DNA of 46,347 bases from DATARH01 sp050246595 (GTDB taxonomy: Bacteria; Pseudomonadota; Alphaproteobacteria; ATCC43930; CGMCC-115725), in the NCBI GenBank assembly GCA_050246595.1, contig JBFWVT010000038.1:1-46347 (forward strand). The letters are read 5' to 3'. Below are positions 1-8,543 of the stretch, in pieces. Numbering within the stretch: the first letter of the stretch is position 1; the number at the start of each line of letters is the position of its first letter. The notes beneath the pieces are model-generated. The model ran no database searches, was not told the origin of the DNA, and was given only the letters and a program-made list of their open reading frames with translations. Made by a program: the position numbers and the translations under genes.

Positions 1-221
1 GCCTGATCCGCGCCGCCGGCGCCAAGCTGTTCTTCCTGCCGCGCTATTCGCCCGATCTCAACCCGATCGAGCAGGTCTTCGCCAAGCTCAAGACTCTGCT
101 GCGCAAAGCCGATCCGCGCACCACCGAGGACACGTGGCGCCAGATCGGCTCATTGCTCGATCATTTCTCCGCACAGGAATGCGCAAACTACCTCGCCAAT
201 GCCGGCTACGCTTCAACCTGA
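1..221 (+). CDS. IS630-family transposase, C-terminal fragment (5' end outside window)
   Basis: An open frame from base 3 to the TGA at 219-221 gives 72 residues. It contains LPRYSPDLNPIEQVFAKLK, the signature around the last acidic residue (the E of NPIE) of the DDE catalytic triad in IS630/Tc1-type transposases. The frame is open to the window edge, so the first part of the gene lies outside. IS630 elements insert at TA. A TA at 239-240, 18 bases past the stop, lies just where methylase homology begins, so I infer that the right end of the element is near 238. The terminal inverted repeat cannot be confirmed because the other end is not in the window. Family assignment is firm; the exact element boundary is not. 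Confidence 0.85.
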   Translation, partial: LIRAAGAKLFFLPRYSPDLNPIEQVFAKLKTLLRKADPRTTEDTWRQIGSLLDHFSAQECANYLANAGYAST

Positions 222-238
222 AACGATCACGCTCTAAG

Positions 239-1700
239 TACTGAAAAGCTGAGACTGGGTATAGCGATTTCGTTTTGTCGCGCTTTGACTTGGATGTCGC
301 GGCTCACCCGATGGAATGTGGGATACGAGGGACACAGCGGAGTTGCGCCCTCGGCGGATACTGTCAAAGACGTGTTCTATAACCAAGCCCTGAACACATT
401 CTTCAACTATGGATGTCGCTGATTTCCCACAATCGAAGAGGGCTTCGCTCCGGTAACCAAGTCATTCCCGACTGAGGCAGGAAATGGCCTTGAAGTCGTG
501 CCGGCAGCCCACACAGATACTCAATGCGACATTTGGATAACCGACCCCCCTTATGCTGATGCGATCAACTACCACGAAATCACCGAGTATTTTCTGGCAT
601 GGTTGCGGCGCAATCCGCCTCGTCCCGATTGGATTTGGGACAGCCGCCGCGAGCTGGCGATCAAGGGAACCGACGAGACCTTCCGCGATGCGATGATCGC
701 CGCCTATTCGGCGATGGCGCGACGCATGCCCGAGGACGGGGTGCAGATCGTCATGTTCACGCATCAGGATGTCGGCGTCTGGGCCGACCTCGCCGAGATC
801 CTCTGGGCCTCCGGTTTGCAGGTCACGGCCGGCTGGTGCATCGCGACCGAAACCGAAAAGGCCTTCGCCGCCGGGAATTACGTGCAGGGCACCGTGCTGC
901 TGGTCCTGCGAAGGCGCCGCGGCGAGGAGCGCGGGTATCTGGCGCGGCTGCAACGGCCGGTCGAGGAGGCGGTGAGCGCTCAGCTCGAAACGATGCGCGC
1001 CCTGGAGGACCGCGAACAGCCCAATTTCGGCGATGCCGATTACCAGCTCGCCGCCTATGCCGCGGCGCTCAAGGTGCTGACCCGCTACGCCGTGATCGAC
1101 GGCCGCCCGGGTGCGGAGCAGATCACCCGCAGCAGCGACGTCTCCGATGTCCGCCGGCTGCTCGATCGCGTGCGGCGGCTCGCCTCCGATTTCCTGCTCC
1201 CGGACGGGCTGGCGCGCACCGCATGGGACGAGCTTGGCCCCGAGGACCGCTTCTACATCAAGGGGCTCGAACTCGAAAATTCCGGCGAGAGCCGCCTCGG
1301 GGCCTATCAGGAAATGGCGCGCGGGTTCGGGGTGGAGGAATACAGCCCGTTGCTGGCGAGCACCCGGGCCAACCAGGTCCGGCTGAAAACGGCGGCCGAG
1401 CTTGGCCGCCGCAACCTGAAACGGGCCGGCTCGGCCGATCGCGCCGAGGACGCCGCGCTCGACCGCTTCGCAGGCGGAATCGTCCGACATGCCCTTTACG
1501 GCATTCGCGAGGCGGGCCGGGATGCCGATCTGCGATCCGCCCTGAACTGGTTTCATGCCAATCTGCCGGATTACTGGCACCGCCAGCGGACCTTGATCGG
1601 GGTGCTTGAGTATCTGGGCCAGAGCCGGTCGGCGGCGCGGCTGGCCGAAGCCGAGGTCGCGGCGCGCCTGGCCGGCGCCGTGCATAACGATCGCCTGTAG
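239..1700 (+). pseudogene. DUF1156-type adenine-specific DNA methylase, N-terminally truncated and with an internal stop
   Basis: The longest start-to-stop frame begins at a GTG at 498 and yields 400 aa, but its methylase motif DPPY is already at residues 16-19, far too early for a normal amino-MTase. The same frame is open upstream back to 222 except for one TGA at 420-422, and the upstream peptide (KLRLGIAI, SRLTRWNVGYEGHSGV, FYNQALNTFFNYGCR, then stop) reads as natural sequence of this family. So this is a remnant that lost its N-terminal DUF1156 part, probably through the adjacent IS630 insertion, and then gained a nonsense codon. Intact relatives (from memory, roughly twice this length or more) are annotated as anti-phage-associated DUF1156 proteins, usually beside a PLD/helicase, DUF499 and DUF3780 proteins. 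The helicase follows 14 bases downstream. A shortened product from 498 could still be made but would lack most of the methylase fold. Confidence 0.75.
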
Positions 1701-1714
1701 CGGGTGGGGCCGGG

Positions 1715-4366
1715 ATGGCCGTTCGGCGCCTGTCGTCGCGGCGCCAGCCGCTCGACCGGACGTTCCTCAACACCCGTCTCGCCGGCGCTGCGGGCTACGA
1801 CCGCATTGCCGGCTACTTCCGGTCGTCAGTGTTCGAGATCGCGGGCGAGGCATACGAGCAGGTCGCGGGGCCGGTTCGGATCGTCTGCAACTCCGGGCTC
1901 GACGAGAGCGACATCGCGACGGCGCGCGCCGCGGAACGGGCGATCCGGTCGGAATGGTACGAGGGCAAACCCGAGCTGATGATCGCGGCACAGCGGCCGC
2001 GCTATGAGCGGCTGCGGGCGCTGCTGCGGTTCGGCCGCGTCGAAGTCCGAGTTCTGCCGGATGCGGTATTCGGGCTGATACACGGCAAGGCCGGTGTGAT
2101 CCGCTATCCCAATGGCCGCGCCCTGTGCTTTCTCGGATCGATCAACGAGACCGCCGAAGCCTGGACGCGGCACTACGAGCTGGTCTGGGAAGACGATGAT
2201 CCCGACGCGATTGCCTGGGTTCAGGACGAGTTCGATGCATTGTGGGGCCACCCATCGGCGCGCCGGCTCTCGGACGCGATCGTACAGGATGTCGAGCGCA
2301 TTCTGGTGCGCTCGGTCGTCCCGGTTTCGGGCTGGTCGCCGGAACACAACGCGCCGTCACCCTTTGCCGAGGCTCCCGTCGCGCGTCAGGGCGAGGGGCT
2401 GGCGCCCCATCAGAAGGCATTCGTCTCCGCCGTGGCGCGCGAGATCGAGACATTCGGCCACGCCCGTTATCTGCTGGCCGACGATGTCGGTTCGGGAAAG
2501 ACGCTTCAGCTCGGCATGGCCGCCGAGTACGCGGCGCTGAGAGGCGACAAGCCGGTCCTGATCCTGGCCCCGAAGAATCTCTGCGAGTTGTGGCAGGACG
2601 AACTCAACAATATGCTGGCCGCACCGTCTGCGCGTTGGAGCAGCGGAGCATGGATCGCCGAGGACGGATCGGTATGGCCCAATCCGCCGGAGCGGTGCCC
2701 GCGGCGCATTGGTATCTTCCCGACCAGCCTGATTACCGCGAACTCGCCGTCTGCTGCCGCGCTCCTGAATCGCCGCTATAGCTGCATTGTCCTTGATGAG
2801 GCGCATCGCGCCCGGCAAAGCGGCGGTATCGGTAATATCGGTCCGAACAAGCTGCTCAGTTTCATGCTGAGCATCGCCGAACGCAGCGACAGCGTGCTGC
2901 TTGGAACCGCGACGCCGATCCAGACCGACCGCGGCGAACTGTATGATTTGATACGCATTCTCAATGCGGAGTGCGGCAGGGTTCTTGGCGACATCGGCAG
3001 CGTATGGCGGTCGCGCGATGACGCACTCGATATGATCTCCGGTCGCATGCCGATACCCGATACTGCGGCTACGGCATGGGCCTGGCTACGCGATCCGCTG
3101 ATACCTCGGGGCGAACACCGCACCGCCAGCCGCGTCCGCGACGAACTCGGCGTTGCGGACAGCGAAACGAACGCGCGGACGGATGTGATCGACGATTTTT
3201 CTCCGGCGCTTCGCAATGCGATCCGGTTCGATGCGGACGATCTGATCCGCAACCATAATCCATTCGTACGTCATACGATCAAACGGCGCCGCGCCGATCT
3301 CAAGGCATCGGACGGCAGCCCCTACTTCCCTGAAATCCGCATCCTTCTGCACGGTGAGGAGGATCAGGCCGCGTTGGAAATGCCATCGAAGATGGAGGCG
3401 GCCTATAACGATGCGCGCGCGTTTTGCCGCAAAGTCGGGCGACGCAGCGGGGGCTTGCTGCGGACGTTATTGCTCCGCCGAATCGGAAGCTCCCTGACCG
3501 CCGGATTGAGCACGGCCGAGAAGCTTCTCAATCCCGCTGACACACAGGATCTGCTTGCCGAGGAGGAAGACGAGATCGCCGGTGCCGCCGAGGCGCTTGC
3601 CGCGGCGACTCGGGAAGCCGATGCGGCAATGCTGCTACGGCGGGCGATTGAGAACCTTCGGGAGGTCGGCGGCAATGACCCGAAGCTCCTCGCGATCATC
3701 CGGTATTTGCGCGACGAGGGGTGGGCGCGCCGCGGCGTCATCCTGTTCAGCCAGTATTTCGATACCGTCTGGTGGATGGCGAACCGCATCGCCGATGCCC
3801 TCTACCCACTCACGGTCGGCGTCTATGCCGGCCTTGGCAAGAGCTACCTGATCGAAGACCGCGACCCGCAGAGGATCGAGCGCCGCCTTATCGAGGAGAT
3901 GGTGAAGCGACGCCAGCTCAAGGTGCTGGTGGCGACAGATGCGGCATCCGAAGGCCTAAACCTGCAGCGATTGCAGACCTTGATCAACATCGACCTGCCC
4001 TGGAACCCCGCACGTCTGGAACAACGCAAAGGGCGCATTGAGCGTATCGGGCAGGAGGCGGATACGATCGACATCCTCAATTTGCGTTATCGCAATTCGG
4101 TCGAGGATGACGTCCATCGCGCTTTGTCGCACCGTCTCAAAGACATTCATGACATCTTCGGGACAGTGCCCGACACGCTGGAGGATGTATGGGTACGCGC
4201 GGCAGAGGGCGAGATGGAGGAAGCAAAACACCTGATCGAGGCCGTGCCGCAGAGTCATCCCTTCACGCTGCGCTACACGACAATAATTCCGACACTCGAT
4301 TGGGGCAAGTGCGAGCAGGTAATCAATCGCCTCGACCTAATCGAGGCGCTGAAACGGCCCTGGTGA
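1715..4366 (+). CDS. Phospholipase D-like / SNF2-family helicase fusion, anti-phage defence type
   Basis: 883 aa. Residues 1 to about 200 form a PLD-like nuclease domain with H123-x-K125 in IHGKAG and a downstream N144/E145 (GSINETAEAW), one HKD half-site. Residues 250 to about 800 form an SNF2/DEAH helicase: Walker A DDVGSGKT at 256-263, DEAH at 361-364, motif III GTATP at 397-401, motif V ATDAASEGLNLQ near 739 and motif VI QRKGRIERIGQ near 770. This architecture matches proteins annotated as phospholipase D-like anti-phage proteins, found with DUF1156 methylases in helicase-methylase-ATPase type defence loci (I recall the name Hma from defence-system catalogues; the exact name is from memory). 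All motifs are present and there is no frameshift, so the gene looks intact even though its methylase partner is broken. It starts 14 bases after the methylase stop, consistent with an original operon. A role in recognising and cutting foreign DNA is inferred from the family. Confidence 0.85.
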   Translation: MAVRRLSSRRQPLDRTFLNTRLAGAAGYDRIAGYFRSSVFEIAGEAYEQVAGPVRIVCNSGLDESDIATARAAERAIRSEWYEGKPELMIAAQRPRYERLRALLRFGRVEVRVLPDAVFGLIHGKAGVIRYPNGRALCFLGSINETAEAWTRHYELVWEDDDPDAIAWVQDEFDALWGHPSARRLSDAIVQDVERILVRSVVPVSGWSPEHNAPSPFAEAPVARQGEGLAPHQKAFVSAVAREIETFGHARYLLADDVGSGKTLQLGMAAEYAALRGDKPVLILAPKNLCELWQDELNNMLAAPSARWSSGAWIAEDGSVWPNPPERCPRRIGIFPTSLITANSPSAAALLNRRYSCIVLDEAHRARQSGGIGNIGPNKLLSFMLSIAERSDSVLLGTATPIQTDRGELYDLIRILNAECGRVLGDIGSVWRSRDDALDMISGRMPIPDTAATAWAWLRDPLIPRGEHRTASRVRDELGVADSETNARTDVIDDFSPALRNAIRFDADDLIRNHNPFVRHTIKRRRADLKASDGSPYFPEIRILLHGEEDQAALEMPSKMEAAYNDARAFCRKVGRRSGGLLRTLLLRRIGSSLTAGLSTAEKLLNPADTQDLLAEEEDEIAGAAEALAAATREADAAMLLRRAIENLREVGGNDPKLLAIIRYLRDEGWARRGVILFSQYFDTVWWMANRIADALYPLTVGVYAGLGKSYLIEDRDPQRIERRLIEEMVKRRQLKVLVATDAASEGLNLQRLQTLINIDLPWNPARLEQRKGRIERIGQEADTIDILNLRYRNSVEDDVHRALSHRLKDIHDIFGTVPDTLEDVWVRAAEGEMEEAKHLIEAVPQSHPFTLRYTTIIPTLDWGKCEQVINRLDLIEALKRPW

Positions 4367-4659
4367 ATGAAATTCCGAGCGCGCATCGCGTTACGGGCAG
4401 CAGCTTTGCGGGAGCTGAAGCCTCATCTGAGCGCGTCAGCAGAATGAGACTTGGTCGAGTAATCGATGCGATGCGGACCGCCCTGCCACCCATCCAGCGC
4501 ACCACTCTCACATCCGCGGCGCCGTCCAGGTCGTGGCCGGTCAGAATGGCCGCCGAGGCGATCTCTTCGAGCAACATACAATGCGTGCTTCGCGAGATGT
4601 CATCGGCGCCATAGATCCTGGCAGCGCCCAATCGGCAGACAGGACGGTGGCAAAGCCGA
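4367..4659. other. Unassigned spacer with one long minus-strand open frame
   Basis: No recognisable gene. A minus-strand frame stays open from about 4706 to 4323 (for example LLEEIASAAILTGHDLDG), overlapping the helicase 3' end. It may be further debris belonging with the pseudogene to its right, but I could not match it to a family. Codon character is poorer than in the neighbouring genes. Confidence 0.3.
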
Positions 4660-5210
4660 TCAGCGTATCGGAGCGGAGCCGCAGCGATTGGCGAGGCGAT
4701 CGCCATCGGCGATCGCCATGACGACCACGATCTCGTCGGCGCGCGGCGCGTCCGCTACAGACACTGTGATTGTGTCGAAATGCTCAAATGACCACGAGTC
4801 GTCTTTGTGGTCGAGCGGTACATCGAGCGGGGTGCCCGGAGAGGCCATTTTGATATTAAGACGAGATCACCGCCTGACCGCCCCCGACCGCGGCGCGCAT
4901 CGGGTGCCCGAGCATTGGATGCATGCAGGCTCCGCCATGCTCCATTTCTCCAGCAATCCCGACGAGGGCGCCTTCCGTAGCCGACCGCGGGCCCGTCAGG
5001 GAGCCGGACCAGCTCCGGCATCGGCCGCTCGCCAGAGCGGCTCCCGCCTCGAATAGCGGGCGTAAGTCCTCGGCCCGCCGCCAGCGAATGGGTTATGGAT
5101 GACGCCGATGCCGACCGCGCGCACGATCGGCCGTGCGGCCGCGCGACCCGGCTCGGAGAGGACGGCTTCGCGAACGGTCACGATCTTGCGGATGCCGTCA
5201 CATGCTGCTC
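4660..5210 (-). pseudogene. Amino acid synthesis family protein (DUF1177/PF06684-like), multiply frameshifted
   Basis: Reading the minus strand from about 5210 leftward, consecutive pieces in different frames rebuild one known family. They are GIRKIVTVREAV and RPIVRAVGIGVIHNPFAGG (about 5196-5080), then AEDLRPLFEAGAAL, then MPELVRL and DGPAVGYG, then ALVGIAGEMEHGGACMHP and AAVGGGQAVISS followed by a TAA, then GTPLDVPLDHKDDSWSFEHF and PRADEIVVVMAIADG (4848 to about 4700). At least four frame changes are needed, so no full-length product is possible. The family has a narrow conserved core (NPFAG, GEMEHGGA, GTPLDVPL.HKD) that makes the assignment secure. The frame finally closes at 4660. Family members are of uncertain function and sit among amide or amino-acid catabolic genes. 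Confidence 0.8.
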
Positions 5211-5567
5211 CCGGGCGATCGACGACGGGGCACGGGCGTACTCATCCGGCAGACCAACCGTGCCGGGGTGCGCGGTAGTCGGCCTGCATCCTGACCAGGG
5301 CAACCTGGCGCTCGTCTACCTGTTTTTGCGCCCCTATGAGCGGCGCGACAACCGACTCTGGCTACTCGACAAGGCTTCGGCCATACCGCGGCAGAGAGGA
5401 GGGCATCTTCCGAGCCCTGCAGCGGACCAGCGCTGCGCGCTCCATCCACCTCGGCGGCTTCGAAGGGTGATCCAGCGCATCGCGATCACGCCGCGGCGCC
5501 CTCTGGATCGAGGCCGGTTCAGAGACATCCATGCCGTATTTTTGCCGTGCGCGGCCCCAAGCTGCAC
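5211..5567. other. Degenerate spacer between pseudogene and tRNA-Glu
   Basis: I see no credible gene. Short frames run on both strands (83-172 codons), all with scrambled, arginine/proline-rich composition typical of out-of-frame high-GC DNA. The minus strand probably continues the decayed block of the pseudogene to its left, because fragments such as KQVDERQVALVRMQADYRAP look protein-like, but I cannot assign them. Confidence 0.3.
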
Positions 5568-5603
5568 GCTTTGGTCCGATAACATGCTTTGGTCCGATAA
5601 CAT
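5568..5603 (+). repeat. Perfect 18-bp tandem duplication next to tRNA-Glu
   Basis: GCTTTGGTCCGATAACAT occurs at 5568-5585 and again, with no spacer, at 5586-5603. It ends 11 bases before the 3' end of the tRNA-Glu gene. It is A+T-richer than its surroundings. It could be replication slippage or a trace of integration/excision at the tRNA flank. Confidence 0.9.
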
Positions 5604-5614
5604 ATTGATTTAAC

Positions 5615-5690
5615 TGGCGTCCCCTACCGGATTCGAACCGGTGTTGCCGCCGTGAGAGGGCGGTGTCCTAGGCCTCTAGACGAAGGGGAC
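5615..5690 (-). tRNA. tRNA-Glu (anticodon CTC)
   Basis: The minus strand gives a complete 76-nt cloverleaf with encoded CCA. The acceptor arm is GTCCCCT pairing with AGGGGAC, followed by discriminator G and CCA. The D arm contains CTAGAGGCCTAGG. The anticodon stem is CCGCC/GGCGG around the loop CTCTCAC, which places CTC at positions 34-36 (reads GAG). The T arm is CCGG-TTCGAAT-CCGG. Its 3' end faces the degenerate defence/IS region (positions below 5615), the side where integrating elements usually sit. Confidence 0.95.
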
Positions 5691-5787
5691 TCGTGCTGCC
5701 GGCCCGGCGCGCCGGAATTCGAACATAGCGCGCCAAGCATACAGGTTCAAGGGTCGGTGGTCGTGTCTCAATCCAGATTGTAACACT

Positions 5788-5944
5788 GTCATTCCGGGGC
5801 GCGGCCGCAGTCCGAGAACCTGGAAGCCGGAAACACAGGCCCCGAATGCCTCTAAGAAGCCGGTATCCCTGGCTTCCGGCTGCGGCCCGCAGCCTGTCCT
5901 CTGACAGCCCCCACGCCGGACCCGTGGGGGCTGTCCGGAATGGC
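5788..5944. repeat. Palindromic intergenic element with strong internal hairpin
   Basis: The stretch opens with GTCATTCCGGGGC and closes with TGTCCGGAATGGC, an inverted pair like that bounding the element at 40651-40840. Inside is a perfect 13-bp stem, GACAGCCCCCACG at 5903-5915 and its complement at 5923-5935, with a 7-nt loop. No T-run follows on either strand, so I do not call it a terminator. It fills most of the 375-bp gap between tRNA-Glu and yajQ; the remainder (5691-5787 and 5945-6065) shows nothing else. Confidence 0.65.
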
Positions 5945-6065
5945 GGCCTTCTCCCTTATTCCAACCGAGACACTGCCGTGCCGTGGTGAGCGCACAGCGC
6001 GGACGCGCCGCACGGGACTCTGCCCAAACGCAGTGCAGACCTTCCCGACATGCCGACCGGGCGGC

Positions 6066-6551
6066 TCACTCGCGGAAGTTCACGTATTGCAGCGGCTGCT
6101 CGATCTTGAGGCCGCGGATCAACGCAATCGCGGCCTGCAGATCATCGCGCTTCTTTCCGGTAATCCGCACTTCCCCGCCCTGAACCGCGGCCTGCACCTT
6201 CAGCTTGCCGTCCTTGACCTCGCGCACGAGCTGTTTTGCGAGTGTCGCGTCGATCCCCTGGCGCAGCAGAATGCTTTGCCGCAACGTGTTTCCCGACGCC
6301 TTCTCGGGCTTCTGATAATCGAGCGCACCCGGTTCTACCTTGCGCCGCGTCAAATGCACTTTCAACAATTCGTGAAGCTGCTTCAGCTTCAATTCGTCAT
6401 CGGCGACGAGTTCGATTTCGCCCTCCTTCCGCCCGACCCCGCATTTGCTGCCCTTGAAGTCGAAGCGAGTGGCGATCTCGCGATTGATGCCGGCTATCGC
6501 ATTATCCACTTCCGCGAGATCGAGCCGGGAGACGATGTCGAAACTGGGCAC
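6066..6551 (-). CDS. yajQ: YajQ-family cyclic-di-GMP/nucleotide-binding protein
   Basis: 161 aa, the usual length for UPF0234/YajQ. It has the family start MPSFDIVSRLDLAEVDNAI, the core GREI/TRFDFKGSK region (here NREIATRFDFKGSK), LRQSILLRQGIDATLAK and the ending LIRGLKIEQPLQYVNFRE. Members are small cytosolic proteins made of two RRM-like folds; characterised ones bind cyclic di-GMP and some contribute to transcription control or phage infection. Single-gene unit here, 107 bases from the next minus-strand gene. A longer frame on the opposite strand is an antisense shadow. Confidence 0.95.
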   Translation of the reverse strand: MPSFDIVSRLDLAEVDNAIAGINREIATRFDFKGSKCGVGRKEGEIELVADDELKLKQLHELLKVHLTRRKVEPGALDYQKPEKASGNTLRQSILLRQGIDATLAKQLVREVKDGKLKVQAAVQGGEVRITGKKRDDLQAAIALIRGLKIEQPLQYVNFRE

Positions 6552-6657
6552 GGCTGACGGTCCTCTCCATATGCGATCGTCGGTCGCGTCCCGATATGGG
6601 ACGGTGCCGGCGGCAATGACAGACCTGCCGCCGATGTGACCGGTCCCTGGGCCCTGG

Positions 6658-6987
6658 TCAGCCCGCCGGCGGTGCCGGCGTCTCGAACACCGGCGGGGCC
6701 ATGATCCCTTCCATCATTGTCCGAAGCTCGACATAGAGCGTGTCCTGTGGCAGCCGCCGCGGCGGCGCGGTCGTCGCTTCCAGGACTGCCGCGTCGGCGG
6801 CCCACCCGGCGATGCGCCGCCGCCGCTCCGGATCGGCCAGGATGAAGTCCACGGCCTGGTTCTGCGTGCCGGGCATCGGGGCGCCGTTCTCCTCGGTCAG
6901 CTCGCGATAAAGCGCAATGACATAGGCAAGCGCCGCCTGTCGCAGCCCGATATCCTCTTCCGGGGTCGCTTCAGCGGATCGTGCCAT
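6658..6987 (-). CDS. Hypothetical protein, about 109 aa
   Basis: I do not recognise this family. The product is soluble-looking, with a helical middle (RQAALAYVIALYRELTEENG and DPERRRRIAGWAADAAVL) and a proline-rich tail (MAPPVFETPAPPAG). The frame extends to a TTG at 7026, but I prefer the ATG at 6987, which has GCGAGG a few bases upstream. Codon usage (high third-position GC) supports it as real. It lies between yajQ and the PRC-barrel gene on the same strand; no function can be inferred. Confidence 0.55.
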   Translation of the reverse strand: MARSAEATPEEDIGLRQAALAYVIALYRELTEENGAPMPGTQNQAVDFILADPERRRRIAGWAADAAVLEATTAPPRRLPQDTLYVELRTMMEGIMAPPVFETPAPPAG

Positions 6988-7128
6988 AAAGCCTCGCAGC
7001 GAAATGCGGGTGTCGCCGAGCCTCAACGCCGCGCCGGGGCCAGGGTTCGCCCCGAATTCGCGGCACGGAAAAGCGGCCGTCCCGAAGGACGACCGCTCCG
7101 CCGAATCAGACGCCGGCCGCCGCTGCGG

Positions 7129-7521
7129 CTAGCGCGCCATCCAGTATTCGTCGACCCGCGACCGGTAGGTGCGGTCGTTCCAGTCCGGCATGTTGCTGGA
7201 CATGTACCGCGGCGCCCGTTCGAGCCGGGCGCGGTCGGCATCGACCACATAACCGCCCATGCGGGTGTCGTAGGTCAGCGAACGCCACGGCAGCGGGTGA
7301 TAGCTCTCGCCGATGCCGAGAAACCCGCCAAACGACATCACGACGTACTCAACCTGCCCGCCGATCTTGTCGATCATCATGTGATCGACGGTGCCGAGAT
7401 GATCGCCGTTGCGGTTGTAACACTCGGTGCCGTGCACCTTGGCGGACGAAATCAGCCGGTGGGTTTCGTCGGTTTCGAGCGGACGGCTTGCCGTGTCGGT
7501 CCGGTATGTCGCGTCACTCAT
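7129..7521 (-). CDS. PRC-barrel domain-containing protein
   Basis: 130 aa from the ATG at 7521, which is preceded by a good ribosome binding site (AAGGAGA, about 5 bases upstream); the frame continues to 7590 but without such a site. The core matches stand-alone PRC-barrel proteins common in alphaproteobacteria: ETHRLISSAKVHGTECYNRN, GDHLGTVDHMMIDKIGGQVE, YVVMSFGGFLGIGESYHPLP, then the YDTRMGGYVVDADRARLE segment and a charged C-terminus. Such proteins are often stress-induced; the molecular role is not established. It is transcribed divergently from the dioxygenase gene, with a 154-bp shared upstream region. Confidence 0.9.
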   Translation of the reverse strand: MSDATYRTDTASRPLETDETHRLISSAKVHGTECYNRNGDHLGTVDHMMIDKIGGQVEYVVMSFGGFLGIGESYHPLPWRSLTYDTRMGGYVVDADRARLERAPRYMSSNMPDWNDRTYRSRVDEYWMAR

Positions 7522-7675
7522 GTCCGTCTCCTTGAAAAGATTGGGTTGATGTAAAAAACGCTCTGCAGACGAGGCCGTTCCCCGCCGCAATTGCGCCGAG
7601 GTAAGACAAAGAATATTCTGCCAATGACGAAGGCTTGCGATGACTCCCCGGAGTGGGACTTCCCGGAGTGGCCGA

Positions 7676-8536
7676 ATGCCCGTTGAATTTCATCCGCTGC
7701 ACGGATCGTTCGGCGCCGAGGTGATCGGGATGGACCCGGCTCTGGCTGTCGACGACCCGACCTTCTCGGCAATCGAGGCGGCATGGTACCGCCATTCGAT
7801 CCTGCTGTTCCGCGGATTGACGATGACCCCGGAGCAGCAGATCGCATTTACCCGGCGCTTTGGAGCGCTGCACACCATGGTCCCCCGCGACTATAATCTC
7901 TCCGAACACCCCGAGATCTTCGTCGTCTCGAACGCCGAGCAGGACGGCAAACCGCTGGGGCTGCGCGGCGCCGGCATGGGGTTCCACAGCGACGGCGAGG
8001 ACAAGCCCGTGCCGAACGCGGGCTCGTTCCTCTACGCAAAGCGGGTGCCGCCCGAAGGCGGCGACACGCTGTTCGCCGATATGTACGCCGTACACGACGC
8101 ATTGCCGGAGGCGATCCGCCGCAAGATCGTCGGAAGGCGCGCGCGCTTCAGCCGCAACGCGCTGCACCATCTGAACTATCCGCACCAGCCGCTGACCGAG
8201 GCGCACCGGCGGCGGCCGGACGTCCATCACCCGCTCGAACGGCGGCACCCGAAGAGCGGCCGCGTCTCATTGTTCGTCGGCCGCTGGGCCTACGACATCG
8301 AAGGCTTGCCGGAAGACGAGGGCCGTGAGCTGGTGGCGTGGCTGCAGGAGTTCGCGCGCCAGCCGCAATTCGTCTACCGCCATCATTGGCGGGAGGGCGA
8401 CGCGGTGCTGTGGGACAATCGCTGCACGCAGCACAGCGCGACCGGGTTCGACGAGACCCGCTACACGCGTCTGATGTACCGCACGACCTTGGAAGGCGAC
8501 GCTCCGGTCATGGCCGAACCCGCCGAAGCGGCGTGA
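7676..8536 (+). CDS. TauD/TfdA-family Fe(II)/2-oxoglutarate dioxygenase
   Basis: 286 aa. The N-terminus (VEFHPLHGSFGAEVIGMDPA) and LLFRGLTMTPEQQIAFTRRF are typical of the family. The metal site is visible as HSD in GFHSDGEDKP and the distal H in NRCTQHSATG; the 2-oxoglutarate-binding Arg is in TRLMYRTTL. I chose the ATG at 7676, with GGAG 7 bases upstream, over an upstream in-frame ATG at 7640. Family members hydroxylate small acids such as taurine, sulfonates or phenoxyacetates; the substrate cannot be told from sequence. A paralogue lies at 13135-13980, and the intervening flavin oxidoreductase and VOC genes suggest a catabolic cluster. Confidence 0.9.
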   Translation: MPVEFHPLHGSFGAEVIGMDPALAVDDPTFSAIEAAWYRHSILLFRGLTMTPEQQIAFTRRFGALHTMVPRDYNLSEHPEIFVVSNAEQDGKPLGLRGAGMGFHSDGEDKPVPNAGSFLYAKRVPPEGGDTLFADMYAVHDALPEAIRRKIVGRRARFSRNALHHLNYPHQPLTEAHRRRPDVHHPLERRHPKSGRVSLFVGRWAYDIEGLPEDEGRELVAWLQEFARQPQFVYRHHWREGDAVLWDNRCTQHSATGFDETRYTRLMYRTTLEGDAPVMAEPAEAA

Positions 8537-8543
8537 CTGCGGC

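Noticed and set aside
420..422. TGA as a recoded (selenocysteine) codon in the methylase
   Set aside because: No reason for selenocysteine in this family, no obvious downstream hairpin, and the gene is already truncated by an IS; a plain nonsense mutation is simpler.
462..1685. Long minus-strand frame (407 codons) opposite the methylase
   Set aside because: Antisense shadow of a high-GC gene; the plus strand has the DPPY methylase motif and family sequence, the minus frame has none.
4690..4716. Two GGCGATCGCC palindromes close together
   Set aside because: They fall in the decayed region and may simply be a local duplication; no other copies or function seen.
5903..5935. 13-bp hairpin as a terminator for yajQ
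   Set aside because: No T-run on the minus strand after the stem, and it lies inside a repeated palindromic element.
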